A stretch of 13,209 nucleotides of DNA from an uncultured Bacteroidota bacterium. GTDB lineage: Bacteria > Bacteroidota > Bacteroidia > Flavobacteriales > Schleiferiaceae. How positions within the stretch are numbered: the first letter of the stretch is position 1; each line of letters starts with the position of its first letter. The stretch spans positions 1 to 13,209 of the forward strand of contig CAJXMS010000029.1 in the NCBI GenBank assembly GCA_913056475.1, written 5' to 3'. Below the pieces are notes generated by a model. The model was not told where the DNA came from. It saw only the letters and a list, made by a program, of their open reading frames with translations, and did no database searches. This document shows positions 1-7,358 of the stretch, one piece after another. The position numbers were made by a program, and so were the translations under genes.

Positions 1-1207
1 CGAAGGTGCTGCCGCCTATGAAGATAAGATCATCGGGGTGGGCGGCTTGCTGGGCTTGCCGGACGGCCTCGCTAACCGATGCCTGGGGGCTTCCCGGCCG
101 TTCCAGCAAATTTGCCAGCTGGGCTAAGGCTGGGGCGGGTAGGCCCCGCGGTACATCGGGGCAGCACCAGTAAAAATGGGCCTGGGTAGGAAGTAAGGCC
201 AGCAGGGGCTGGTGGTCCTTATCGCTTACCATGCCCCATATGATGTGGAGCTGGCGGTAAGATTGCCGTTGGAGCTGTTCCATGCTCAGGCGCAGGCCGG
301 CTTCATTGTGGCCGGTGTCGGCGATGGTGAGGGGCTGCTGAGCGAGAATTTCCCAGCGCCCGCGCAGCCCGGTGAGCTCCCGGAGCCGGGCCAGGGTAGC
401 GGCCAGCGGGACCCCGGTGGTAGGGTAGTGGGGCTGGAGCAGCTGCAAGGCGGCCAGGGTGGTGCGGGTATTTTCGAGCTGGTAGGCGGTGCCCTGGGGC
501 CATACGGAGCGGGCCTTTTCGGCGGATATGAGGGCTTCTGCATAGGAGAGCGGTGCCGCTTCTTCCCGGGCTTTGGCTTCAAAAACGGGGCTGGTTTCCG
601 CTTGCCGCCTGCCGATGAGAACGGGGGTACCGGCTTTGATAATACCGGCCTTTTCGCCAGCTATGGCGGGGAGGGTATCGCCCAGGAACTGGGTGTGGTC
701 CAATCCTATGTTGGTAATGATGGAGAGCTCCGGGCGGAGCACGTTGGTGCTGTCCAGTCGTCCGCCCATGCCGGTTTCTATCACGGCGATATCTACCGCT
801 TGCCGGGCAAAGTGCTGGAAAGCAAGGGCTACCGTCATTTCGAAGAAGGAGCAGCCGATGTTTTGCAGGGCTTTTTGGTGCTTCTCAACAAATTGGATCA
901 CCGCTTCGCGGGAAATCATTTGGCCGTTTATCCGGATGCGCTCGCGAAAATCCTGGAGATGTGGGGAGGTATACAGGCCCGTTTGGTAGCCAGCTTCCTG
1001 CAGGACAGCTGCCAGGGAGTGCGCTACGGAACCTTTGCCATTGGTACCGGCTATGTGTATGCTGGGGAAGCGTTTTTGGGGCTCCTCGAGGAGCTCCATG
1101 AGCTGCCAGGTACGGCTAAGGTCTTTTTTAAAGGCGGTGGCCCCCTGCCGCTGAAACATGGGGAGCTGCTGGTAAAGCCAGGCCAGGGTGGCCTCGTAGG
1201 TGCTCAC
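1..1207 (-). CDS. folC: Bifunctional folylpolyglutamate synthase / dihydrofolate synthase, 3' end cut by the window edge
   Basis: FolC is a cytoplasmic Mur-ligase-family enzyme. It joins glutamate to dihydropteroate to make dihydrofolate and then extends the polyglutamate tail of folates. Translating the minus strand from a GTG at 1207 gives about 402 residues with no stop. The ATP-binding P-loop HIAGTNGKGSV lies at residues 51-61, followed by ETGMGGRLDSTN, NIGLDHTQFLGDT, GEKAGIIK and, late in the protein, ADTGHNEAG. The visible end is DLIFIGGSTF, which in this family lies close to the C-terminus, so only roughly 10-20 residues should be missing. The GTG start shares the four bases GTGA with the tonB stop codon, which points to translational coupling. 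It is the last visible gene of the exbB-exbD-tonB-folC operon. The family call is very secure; whether both activities are present cannot be read from sequence alone. Confidence 0.95.
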   Translation of the reverse strand, partial: MSTYEATLAWLYQQLPMFQRQGATAFKKDLSRTWQLMELLEEPQKRFPSIHIAGTNGKGSVAHSLAAVLQEAGYQTGLYTSPHLQDFRERIRINGQMISREAVIQFVEKHQKALQNIGCSFFEMTVALAFQHFARQAVDIAVIETGMGGRLDSTNVLRPELSIITNIGLDHTQFLGDTLPAIAGEKAGIIKAGTPVLIGRRQAETSPVFEAKAREEAAPLSYAEALISAEKARSVWPQGTAYQLENTRTTLAALQLLQPHYPTTGVPLAATLARLRELTGLRGRWEILAQQPLTIADTGHNEAGLRLSMEQLQRQSYRQLHIIWGMVSDKDHQPLLALLPTQAHFYWCCPDVPRGLPAPALAQLANLLERPGSPQASVSEAVRQAQQAAHPDDLIFIGGSTF

Positions 1208-2058
1208 TGCTTGCTAAAGTTGTAAATTATGTAGCCGATCTGATATTCCGGGGCATCCGGTTTAGGCTGCCAGGTGGTTTTTTTGGCTGCCCGGCGGGCC
1301 TGATCGTAGAGACAAGAGCTAGCGGTGGTAGAGCCCGCGCCGCCGGGTACGCGCTCTCCAGGGATAGCTTTAATCACCTTGCCTTCGCGGTTTACTTGAA
1401 TTTTAACTACCACTCTTCCGGCATCATCGCAGGGGTAGTCCGGGCGGGGTTTGGCCAGGGCTTGTCTTCCGCCCAGGCGGTAGTTGCCTCCGCCGCCTCC
1501 GCCCCCGCCGGTTCCGCCGCGATTGCCGGCGTCTTCCTGGCCCTCGGGGTCGCCCATGTTTTCGTTGCCCTGGGTATTGCCTTCGCCTCCTACTTTGGAT
1601 GACTGGGTTTTTTTGAGCAAGTCCTGCAAGTTTTTAGAGGGCTGAGGTTTTTCTTTCTGGGGTTTTTCCTGGTTTTCGTTTTCCTCTTGGGTTTCTTGGG
1701 GCGGCTTTTTTTCGGTTTGGGGTTCTTCTTTTTGGGGTTCTTTTTCGGCTTCTTGCTCCTCCGTTTTCAGGGCGGGGGCTTCTACCACGTCCTGGGTGGC
1801 TACGGGATCCTGAGTTTCTTTTACCGGCTCGGTAGGATCTGGCGCTGAACTTTGCGGAGCCGTCTGGGTCGGTTGGGGATTATCGCCCAGGCCGGCGGCG
1901 CTGTTGCCAAAGTTGATAAGTACGCCATCCTCCGGTTTGGGGTCCAGATAGGTGAGCCCAAAGAAGAAAAATACCAGGAGCAGGAGGCCGTGAAATAGGA
2001 GGGTGGCCAGGAGCCCACGGCGCTGATCTTTATTTTTCCAGGGAGGTTTCATGGGCAT
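1204..2058 (-). CDS. TonB-family energy transducer
   Basis: This 284-residue protein is an inner-membrane-anchored TonB-like protein, which would pass energy from ExbB/ExbD to outer-membrane transporters. A short basic N-terminus leads into one membrane segment at about residues 15-37. A long Pro/Glu/Gln/Lys-rich periplasmic linker covers about 60-150 and a glycine-rich hinge about 177-191. The C-terminal domain (about 193-283) contains RVVVKIQVNREGKVIKAIPG and ends GYIIYNF, as in many Bacteroidota homologues. Two cysteines, C210 and C249, lie in this domain and could form a disulfide. The first ATG follows the exbD stop codon with no gap, and its last bases overlap the folC GTG. A second in-frame ATG at codon 3 is an alternative start, and no Shine-Dalgarno sequence decides between them. 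The operon position next to exbB/exbD supports the role; the particular outer-membrane partner is unknown. Confidence 0.9.
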   Translation of the reverse strand: MPMKPPWKNKDQRRGLLATLLFHGLLLLVFFFFGLTYLDPKPEDGVLINFGNSAAGLGDNPQPTQTAPQSSAPDPTEPVKETQDPVATQDVVEAPALKTEEQEAEKEPQKEEPQTEKKPPQETQEENENQEKPQKEKPQPSKNLQDLLKKTQSSKVGGEGNTQGNENMGDPEGQEDAGNRGGTGGGGGGGGNYRLGGRQALAKPRPDYPCDDAGRVVVKIQVNREGKVIKAIPGERVPGGAGSTTASSCLYDQARRAAKKTTWQPKPDAPEYQIGYIIYNFSKQ

Positions 2059-2451
2059 TTAGCTGGGGTCGGTAGCGGCGATCATTTTTAGCTGGTTGCG
2101 GTAGGCGATATCCATTACTTTCACTACCAGGTTGTAAGGGACGCTTTTATCTGCTCGCAGGATGAGGACGGCTTTTTCCTGGCCCTGGGCGCGGCGCATG
2201 ATTTCGGTTTCTAGCTGGCTTTGGCTTACGATTTTACTGCCTACGGAGAAGCGTTGATCCGGGGAAATATTGACGGTAATGTCTTGTCGTTTTACGCTTT
2301 GGGCCTTGCTTTTGGGTAGGACCAGGTCTAGGGCGCTGGAGGTAACCAGGGTGGAGGCGATCATGAAAAAGATAAGCAGCAGGAACACGATATCCGTCAT
2401 ACTGCTCATGCTAAACTCGGCGCTTACCCGGCTGCGACGTTTGAGGTCCAT
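2059..2451 (-). CDS. exbD: ExbD/TolR-family proton-channel subunit
   Basis: This 130-residue protein is the periplasmic-facing partner of the ExbB/TolQ channel. It couples proton flow to TonB (or Tol) work at the outer membrane. The N-terminus is cytoplasmic and basic (MDLKRRSR). A single membrane helix at about 21-40 begins with the family motif MTDIVFLLLIFFM, in which D20 is the expected proton-carrying aspartate. The rest is a small periplasmic domain containing LVLPKSKAQ and the ILRADKSVPY segment typical of ExbD/TolR. Its ATG overlaps the exbB stop in the sequence TAATG, and its own stop directly abuts the tonB start, so the three genes are almost certainly translated from one mRNA. ExbD is preferred over TolR because the next gene is TonB-like and no tolA, tolB or pal is visible. 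Confidence 0.93.
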   Translation of the reverse strand: MDLKRRSRVSAEFSMSSMTDIVFLLLIFFMIASTLVTSSALDLVLPKSKAQSVKRQDITVNISPDQRFSVGSKIVSQSQLETEIMRRAQGQEKAVLILRADKSVPYNLVVKVMDIAYRNQLKMIAATDPS

Positions 2452-3146
2452 TAGGCGGGGTCATTTAGGAGGTCCATAAATTCGGTAGCCCGGGTTTCCA
2501 TGTTGTACACAGTTTTGTCCACTTTGGCTACCAGTACGTTATAGCCCAGGTAGGCAATGATGCCCACGGCGAGTCCGGCCACGGTAGTAGTCATGGCGGT
2601 GTAGATGCCCTCCGCCAGCATCTCGATATCAATTTGCCCCCCGGCGGCGGCCATTTCGTGGAAGGCCAGGGCTATGCCGATGACGGTTCCCAGGAAGCCT
2701 ATCATGGGGGCGGCGCCCGCGATGGTAGCCATGGCGGCCAGGTTTTTCTCGAGGCGGGATACCTCCAGCTTGCCGGTATTTTCGATGGCCGCACCGATGT
2801 CTTTCAGGGGATTGCCTATGCGGCTAATGCCCTTGCTGAGCATCCGGGCTACGGGGGTATTTTGGCTTTGGCAAAGCGAACGGGCCGCATCGAGCTTTCC
2901 ATTGATGACGTGGTCTTTGATATCGCGCATGAAGTTGCCGTCAATGCGATTGGCCCGCTGGATGGCGCCCCAACGCTCAAAAAAGATGTAGACGGTAACG
3001 ATGGAAAGTATGCCCAGGACGGTCATGATCACCATACCCCCTATGCCGCCACTGGTTATGAGCTCCCAAATGCTCAGGGTTTTTTCAACGGGTTCCTGGC
3101 CAGCGGTATCGGCTGGCAAACTGACTTGCAAGAAGGTATATAACAT
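2451..3146 (-). CDS. exbB: MotA/TolQ/ExbB-family proton channel subunit
   Basis: This is the multi-spanning subunit that forms the proton channel with ExbD in the inner membrane. Starting at the ATG at 3146 it has 231 residues. Membrane segments lie at about 37-56, 138-162 and 183-206. The family signatures GAAPMIGFLGTVIGI (about 144-158) and the segment TAMTTTVAGLAVGIIAYLGYN (about 183-203, quoted here as TAMTTTVAGLAVGI onward) are clear. A TTG five codons upstream (3161) could also open the frame. I prefer the ATG because a Bacteroidota-type -7 element at 3171-3178 would put the transcript start close to or past the TTG, leaving a leader of about 15-20 bases before the ATG. It is the first gene of the exbB-exbD-tonB-folC operon. 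A role in TonB energisation is inferred from the following genes; gliding-motor homologues such as GldL/GldM are not indicated. Confidence 0.92.
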   Translation of the reverse strand: MLYTFLQVSLPADTAGQEPVEKTLSIWELITSGGIGGMVIMTVLGILSIVTVYIFFERWGAIQRANRIDGNFMRDIKDHVINGKLDAARSLCQSQNTPVARMLSKGISRIGNPLKDIGAAIENTGKLEVSRLEKNLAAMATIAGAAPMIGFLGTVIGIALAFHEMAAAGGQIDIEMLAEGIYTAMTTTVAGLAVGIIAYLGYNVLVAKVDKTVYNMETRATEFMDLLNDPA

Positions 3147-3170
3147 GGACAAAATGTACAATTAACTCCT

Positions 3171-3178
3171 CAAATATA
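3171..3178 (-). promoter_or_regulatory. Candidate Bacteroidota -7 promoter element for exbB
   Basis: On the minus strand the bases read TATATTTG, a full match to the Bacteroidota primary sigma factor -7 consensus TAnnTTTG. It sits 24 bases upstream of the preferred exbB ATG. I see no clear TTG/TTTG -33 element at the right distance. This would let the operon be transcribed independently of nhaD. Confidence 0.45.
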
Positions 3179-3240
3179 ACGGCGGAAAGCGGCTCATCTT
3201 GTGAAAAGGGGGCAGGAGTTTTCTACAGCTTCCTATGGAA

Positions 3241-3256
3241 AGCGGGGCTGCCCGCT
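3241..3256 (-). terminator. Weak candidate terminator after nhaD
   Basis: A 6-bp inverted repeat, AGCGGG and CCCGCT around a 4-base loop, lies 16 bases past the nhaD stop codon. On the minus strand it is followed only by TTCC rather than a proper T-run, so termination would be weak or incomplete. It falls between nhaD and the exbB promoter candidate. Confidence 0.3.
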
Positions 3257-3272
3257 AAAATTTGCAGAAAAA

Positions 3273-4673
3273 TCACAGCCGTAAGATACTTTCCTGCAAA
3301 ATATAAACCACAGCGCCGCTCAAATAGCCCAATAAGGCCAAGAGGCTTATTTTTCGTACGTACCAGCCAAAACTGATGCTTTCCAGCCCCATGACGGCCA
3401 CGCCCGAAGCACTGCCTATGATCAGCGCGCTGCCCCCGGTGCCGGCGCAGTAGGCCAGAAATTCCCAAAAGAGGCCATCCTGGGCAAAAAAGTGACCAGC
3501 TGTGGGCATAATATCGTACATACCCATGGAGGCCGCTACCAGGGGTACATTATCTACCACCGCCGAAAGCAGGCCTACGATGAGGCCAATGCTGTAGATG
3601 CCGCTGGCCTGGCCGGTGCCGATGCTTTCCTCGAGTAAAGAGGACATAGCCCGGAGATGGCCCGCCGATTGTAGGGCAGCAACCGCCAGCAGAATGCCGA
3701 GGAAAAAAAGCACACTGGACGCGTCTACCCGCCTGAGGATGGAGACTACACTGAGCTCTGATTTCTTTTCCAGGTTTTTGGAGCGGTGGAGCAGTTCGGT
3801 GATGATCCAGAGCAGGCCCAGGCTCAGCATCATCCCCATGAAGGGGGGCAAGTGGGTGTAGGTCTTAAAAACGGGTACCAGCAGAAGCCCGGATATACCG
3901 CTGATGAGCACAATTTTGCGCTGCCGGGGGGTGGTGGGGTTTACGTAGCTCTCCAGGCCGCGGCTGGATAAAGGGCGCTTTACATGCCCGTGGAGCTTGG
4001 TGCTGAGGTAAGCCACAGGCACCAACATGCACACCAGGCTGGGCAATAGGAGCTTCACCATGATGCCACTGGCGGTAATTTGGGTGCCTATCCAGAGCAT
4101 GGTGGTGGTGACATCGCCTATGGGCGACCAGGCGCCTCCCGCATTGGCAGAAAGCACCACGATACCGGCAAATAACCAGCGCTCGCGGCGCGTTTCGATA
4201 AGCTTCTTCAGCAGGGAGATCATCACAATAGAGGTGGTGAGATTGTCCAGGGCCGCCGAAAGGAAAAAGGTGAGCACGGCTATGATCCAAAGCAGTTTGC
4301 GACGCTTGGTGGTATGAATGCGGCGGGTAACCACCGAAAAACCCTCGTGGGCATCGATCAGCTCCACAATAGTCATGGCGCCCAGCAGGAAAAAGAGAAT
4401 GGAAGCGATTTCGCCCAGGTGCTCCAAAATCTGGAAATGGGTGACGTAATGGGTGACCATCTCGGCCGGCGAATCGGTAAAGGCCGCTACTTCTTCTTGA
4501 ATGTATGGGGGGATGGTATTAACCTGGGTAAGGTCCGGAGCCCCCAGGGTGTAAACGGCCCAACAAAGCACGCCGGTAATAAGCGCTGAGGCGGCTTTGT
4601 CAATACCGATGTTGTGTTCCAGGGCTATGGCCAGATATCCGAGCAGGAAAATAACCAGGATGGCGGTATACAT
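3273..4673 (-). CDS. nhaD: NhaD-type Na+/H+ antiporter
   Basis: This 466-residue integral membrane protein of the ion-transporter (IT) superfamily, NhaD group, exports Na+ (or Li+) in exchange for protons across the inner membrane. It is hydrophobic throughout, with about 11-13 predicted segments. Recognisable conserved stretches are ALDNLTTSIVMISLL (about 141-155, with D143, N144 and T146/T147), SANAGGAWSPIGDVTTTMLW (175-194) and, in the second half, VVDNVPLVAASMGM and CAGTGGSALIIGSASGVA. The duplicated DN-containing motifs are what is expected of the two ion-binding half-repeats. The length is normal for the family and it looks intact. It starts 53 bases after the dehydrogenase stop, so it may be co-transcribed with it, and it precedes the exbB operon on the same strand. 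A role in sodium homeostasis is inferred from the family; a direct link to ExbB/ExbD is not shown. Confidence 0.9.
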   Translation of the reverse strand: MYTAILVIFLLGYLAIALEHNIGIDKAASALITGVLCWAVYTLGAPDLTQVNTIPPYIQEEVAAFTDSPAEMVTHYVTHFQILEHLGEIASILFFLLGAMTIVELIDAHEGFSVVTRRIHTTKRRKLLWIIAVLTFFLSAALDNLTTSIVMISLLKKLIETRRERWLFAGIVVLSANAGGAWSPIGDVTTTMLWIGTQITASGIMVKLLLPSLVCMLVPVAYLSTKLHGHVKRPLSSRGLESYVNPTTPRQRKIVLISGISGLLLVPVFKTYTHLPPFMGMMLSLGLLWIITELLHRSKNLEKKSELSVVSILRRVDASSVLFFLGILLAVAALQSAGHLRAMSSLLEESIGTGQASGIYSIGLIVGLLSAVVDNVPLVAASMGMYDIMPTAGHFFAQDGLFWEFLAYCAGTGGSALIIGSASGVAVMGLESISFGWYVRKISLLALLGYLSGAVVYILQESILRL

Positions 4674-4697
4674 GGGGTAGCGTAGCTAAAATGTCAA

Positions 4698-4720
4698 TCA
4701 AAGGGATTAGTCAAAGGGAT
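4698..4720. repeat. Tandem 10-bp direct repeat upstream of nhaD
   Basis: The plus strand carries TCAAAGGGAT twice, at 4698-4707 and 4711-4720, a 13-bp period. On the coding (minus) strand this is ATCCCTTTGA repeated, ending 25 bp before the nhaD ATG, within the 53-bp gap after the dehydrogenase stop. It may be an operator half-site pair or chance; no -7 element is obvious beside it. Confidence 0.45.
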
Positions 4721-4726
4721 GGGGCC

Positions 4727-5953
4727 TTACACCAGTTGCTGGAGGGCCACCTCATAGGCGGTTTTGGTAATTTCCAGCGGCTGGGGGTTTTGACTGTGGG
4801 TTTTGCGCAGCGCAGAAGCGATGGCTTCCGATACATCCTGGAATATGGCTTGATCGCTCACCTCTGCGCCGGGCTTCATCAAATAGGCAAAAACGCGGGC
4901 CATGCCACAATTGGAGATGAAGTCGGGGATACAGCTGAGCTGGCTGTCTGCGTAGGAGGCTATGGGGCCGTAGAAAATCTCCTGGTCGGCAAAGGGCACG
5001 TTGGCGCCGCTGGCCATCACCTCCAGGCCCCCGGCCAGGAGGCGATCTACCTGTTCACGGGTAAGCAGACGAGAGGCGGCGGCAGGGAGAAAAACTTCTG
5101 CGCCGGCATCCCATATTTTTTCGTTGATCTCCTCATAAGAAAGGAGCTCACTAGCTTCCAGATAATTGCTGGAGCGGGCGTTGTAGAGCTCCTTGATCTC
5201 TTCCAGACGGAAGCCTTCCGGACGGAGCAAGCCGCCTACCCGGTCAATGATGCCCACGACCCGGGCTCCCTGGTGGGCCAGGTAACAGGCCGCTGCGGAA
5301 GCTACATTACCCCAGCCCTGGATAAGGACGCGCTTGCCGGCCAGGGCACCCCCGTAAATGTCATAATAATGGCGGATGGACTCAGCTACTCCGTAGCCCG
5401 TGATGAGGTCGGCCACGGTATTTCTGCTGCTTCCACTGGGGGTAAGCTCTTCGTGGTGCACCGGCAGGAGAACACCTTTTTGCAGTTGCTGGATGCTCTG
5501 CTGCTTGGCGGATGCGCTGGGCAAGAAATGGCCATTGAGTACGCCTTCCTGAGGGTGGTCTATTCCGAGCTCCTGGGTAAGGGGGATAACCTCGTGGATC
5601 TCGTCTACATTCAGGTCGCCTCCCGTACCATAATAGTTTTTGAGAAGAGGCTTGATGGCCTGATACCAGCGTTTTAAGACGCCCTTTTTGCGGGGATCAC
5701 TGGGGTCAAAATTGATACCACTTTTGGCGCCTCCGATGGCGGGACCCGCTACCGTAAATTTGATTTCCATGGTTTTGGCCAGGCTTAGGACTTCATTTTT
5801 ATCGAGTCCCGGCCGCATCCGGGTGCCTCCACCGGCGGCGCCCCCGCGTAGGGAGTTGATAACCACCCAGCCCTCGGCCGGGGTTTCCGGGTCTTGCCAG
5901 TGAAAAACGATCTCGGGACGGGCGTTTTCGAAGCGTTGGAGTAGTTCTCTCAT
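4727..5953 (-). CDS. Glu/Leu/Phe/Val-family amino-acid dehydrogenase
   Basis: This 408-residue NAD(P)-dependent enzyme reversibly deaminates an amino acid to its 2-oxo acid and ammonia in the cytoplasm. The substrate-binding domain has K65 and K77 (MEIKFTVAG then GGAKSGI), spaced 12 residues apart exactly as the two catalytic lysines of leucine dehydrogenase, and D113 in GGDLNVDE as the matching catalytic aspartate. The Rossmann fold starts at about 207 with GWGNVASAAA (glycines 213 and 215). D237 closes the second strand, which favours NAD+. A later SGANVPF motif is also typical. Compared with roughly 360-residue leucine dehydrogenases it carries an extra stretch at about 132-176. The substrate cannot be decided: leucine/valine is suggested by lysine spacing, glutamate is possible. 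The gene is followed 53 bases later by nhaD; its upstream region is the long spacer with a hairpin. Confidence 0.88.
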   Translation of the reverse strand: MRELLQRFENARPEIVFHWQDPETPAEGWVVINSLRGGAAGGGTRMRPGLDKNEVLSLAKTMEIKFTVAGPAIGGAKSGINFDPSDPRKKGVLKRWYQAIKPLLKNYYGTGGDLNVDEIHEVIPLTQELGIDHPQEGVLNGHFLPSASAKQQSIQQLQKGVLLPVHHEELTPSGSSRNTVADLITGYGVAESIRHYYDIYGGALAGKRVLIQGWGNVASAAACYLAHQGARVVGIIDRVGGLLRPEGFRLEEIKELYNARSSNYLEASELLSYEEINEKIWDAGAEVFLPAAASRLLTREQVDRLLAGGLEVMASGANVPFADQEIFYGPIASYADSQLSCIPDFISNCGMARVFAYLMKPGAEVSDQAIFQDVSEAIASALRKTHSQNPQPLEITKTAYEVALQQLV

Positions 5954-6020
5954 CTTGGAAAAAGGGTTGATTAATGTTTATCCACAGTATGGAGTGTCTG
6001 GCCTAAAAAGCTCAAGAACA

Positions 6021-6047
6021 GCCTACCCCGAAAGCATTCGGGGAGGC
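6021..6047. repeat. Strong hairpin (REP-like palindrome)
   Basis: GCCT, a bulged A, then CCCCGAA, a 4-base AGCA loop, TTCGGGG and AGGC: 7 perfect base pairs extended by 4 more beyond a one-base bulge. No T-run follows directly on either strand, so it does not look like a standard intrinsic terminator. It lies about 70-95 bases upstream of the dehydrogenase start codon, within its probable leader or promoter region. CCCGAA/TTCGGG palindromes resemble the short intergenic palindromes seen scattered in other Bacteroidota genomes, but that is recollection only. Confidence 0.6.
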
Positions 6048-6231
6048 GCGAGAGGACAACAAAACCGGAGTTTACGGCAGGAAATGAGGATTTTGAGGAC
6101 GATCGCAAGGAAGTTATTGGACTTTATAGACAGAGACTATTTAGCGTGGCGGCTAAGGTAAGGTACAGTCCTTTGAGGGCCGGTAGAAGGAGGTCAATTA
6201 AAGAAGATAAAAAATCCAATAAAGGAGGAAG

Positions 6232-6254
6232 CACATTTGGCCGGTGAGGCCTAA
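6232..6254 (-). repeat. Dispersed 22/23-bp element, copy A (downstream of anmK)
   Basis: Read in the direction of anmK transcription, it is TTAGGCCT, an extra C, then ACCGGCCAAATGTG, starting 7 bases after the anmK stop codon. It matches the element at 8605-8626 apart from that single inserted C. The core GGCC-N4/5-GGCC can form a short stem. Confidence 0.7.
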
Positions 6255-6261
6255 GCCGGCG

Positions 6262-7344
6262 CTAAGGAAGGTGTAAGGTACCGCTGCTGTGGGAGCGCGG
6301 TGCCCCGGTGAGGGCGCCTATAACGTTGGTTTCCTCATGAAAGCGTAAAAGCCCTAAGTAGCTGAAAATAAGCGCTTCTTTGTAATTGATAAGGGCTGGT
6401 TCGGGAAGGTCAAGCGGGGCCGGGCTAAGGGCCTCGAGGCGTTCTATTAAAAAGTGGTGGTAGGCACCGCCGCCGGTGACCAGCGCCGGGCCTTTGGGGG
6501 GCAGTTCGCGGGCAATTTGGCGGGCTAGGTGCTCTACGTAAGTGCGCATAAGATCGGCCAGTGGGGCGGTCACGGCGTTAAGAAGCGGAAAGATCTGCGT
6601 CCGGGTCCACTCGATGCCCAAGCTTTTAGGGGGGGCTTCCTGGTAGTAGGAGAGGGCTTCCAGGCGCTCCAGAAGGGGGGTATGTACCCGCCCGCTTCGC
6701 GCTATCTGGCCGCCGTCATCATAGTCTTGCCCTGCTCTGCGGGCCAGGTGGTCGAGTACTTGATTAGCTGCTGCGATGTCAAAGGCTTGCCATTGGGCAG
6801 GGCCGCGGCGTGTAAGATTGGCGATGCCGCCCAGGTTCAGCCAAGCTTTATACCGGGGGAAAAGATCTCGATCGCCCAGGGGCGCCAGGGGGGCGCCCTG
6901 GCCTCCGCGGGCTACATCGGCCTGGCGAAAATCTACTACCGCGGGGCGGCCTGTAAGAATGGCCAGCTCTGGCCCGGAACCCAGCTGGTAGGTGAAACCT
7001 CGCTGGGGCTGATGCCAGTACGTGTGGCCATGGGAGGCAATAAGGTCCAGCTCCTGGAGCGGGAAGTTTTGCTTCTCGCAAAAAAGCTGCACCTGCTGGG
7101 CCAGCAGGTGGCCGTAGGCGTTATTGAGCGCCAGAAGATCGGGGGCGCTGAGTTCGGGGTTAAACTGGAGGCGTTGCTGCCAGGCCGGGGTATAGGGCAA
7201 GGTATCTACAGCCTTGATCTGGTAGTGCCATTTACCGGCAGCTCGCTGCCATTCTACCAGGGCCAGATCTAGCCCGTCCAGCGAGGTTCCCGACATAAGG
7301 CCTAAGACCCGGCAGCGCGCCGACTTTCCAAAGTTTTGCTTCAT
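6262..7344 (-). CDS. anmK: Anhydro-N-acetylmuramic acid kinase
   Basis: AnmK phosphorylates and opens 1,6-anhydro-N-acetylmuramic acid to MurNAc-6-phosphate, the first step in reusing the muramic sugar released by peptidoglycan turnover. The 360-residue protein has the expected length and motifs in order: nucleotide-binding GLMSGTSLDGLD (15-26), SHGHT (104-108), DVARGGQGAPL (143-153, where D143 corresponds to the catalytic aspartate of the family), NLGGIAN (170-176), YDDGG (208-212) and a GGGAYHHF motif near 315 with a C-terminal ITGA-like LTGAPRSHSSG tail. It is divergent from the acyl-CoA dehydrogenase gene with only 59 bases between the two start codons, so their promoters must overlap or interleave. 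I see no strong -7 element for anmK itself. With murF nearby, it fits envelope metabolism, although the two are not in one operon. Confidence 0.94.
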   Translation of the reverse strand: MKQNFGKSARCRVLGLMSGTSLDGLDLALVEWQRAAGKWHYQIKAVDTLPYTPAWQQRLQFNPELSAPDLLALNNAYGHLLAQQVQLFCEKQNFPLQELDLIASHGHTYWHQPQRGFTYQLGSGPELAILTGRPAVVDFRQADVARGGQGAPLAPLGDRDLFPRYKAWLNLGGIANLTRRGPAQWQAFDIAAANQVLDHLARRAGQDYDDGGQIARSGRVHTPLLERLEALSYYQEAPPKSLGIEWTRTQIFPLLNAVTAPLADLMRTYVEHLARQIARELPPKGPALVTGGGAYHHFLIERLEALSPAPLDLPEPALINYKEALIFSYLGLLRFHEETNVIGALTGAPRSHSSGTLHLP

Positions 7345-7350
7345 AAGACT

Positions 7351-7358
7351 TACCTTTG
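7351..7358 (+). promoter_or_regulatory. Candidate Bacteroidota -7 promoter element for the acyl-CoA dehydrogenase
   Basis: TACCTTTG fits TAnnTTTG fully and lies 45 bases upstream of the ATG at 7404, inside the short divergent gap. TTTG at 7335-7338 is only 12 bases upstream, too close for a normal -33 element, so the promoter rests on the -7 match alone. Confidence 0.4.

Larger units (their letters stand above)
5954..6261. other. Intergenic spacer of about 308 bp with no convincing gene
   Basis: The spacer lies between the start of the dehydrogenase gene and the end of anmK, both on the minus strand. It looks more A+T-rich than its flanks, especially 6100-6230. It holds the hairpin at 6021-6047 and one copy of the 22/23-bp dispersed element at 6232-6254. 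A 68-codon plus-strand frame (5955-6161) opens with TTG and has no recognisable composition or motif, so I do not call it a gene. No tRNA cloverleaf or riboswitch that I recognise is present, and I see no full TAnnTTTG element for the dehydrogenase. It probably contains the dehydrogenase promoter and leader, and perhaps a small RNA or decayed sequence. Confidence 0.6.

Noticed and set aside
212..1225. Plus-strand open frame of 337 codons
   Set aside because: It is antisense to folC, starts with GTG, has a Gly-rich composition without domain signals, while the minus strand gives unmistakable FolC motifs.
1480..1530. Glycine-rich stretch of tonB as a phase-variable repeat tract
   Set aside because: The codons are mixed GGx; the longest single-base run is about five, so there is no slippery homopolymer or exact tandem repeat.
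4691..5677. Plus-strand open frame of 328 codons
   Set aside because: Antisense shadow of the amino-acid dehydrogenase, which has all family motifs; long antisense frames are common in GC-rich coding sequence.
5955..6161. Plus-strand frame of 68 codons in the orphan spacer
   Set aside because: TTG start, no ribosome-binding site or protein motif, and it runs through the hairpin; not enough to call a gene.
6529..7272. Plus-strand open frame of 247 codons
   Set aside because: Antisense to anmK with no recognisable protein features.
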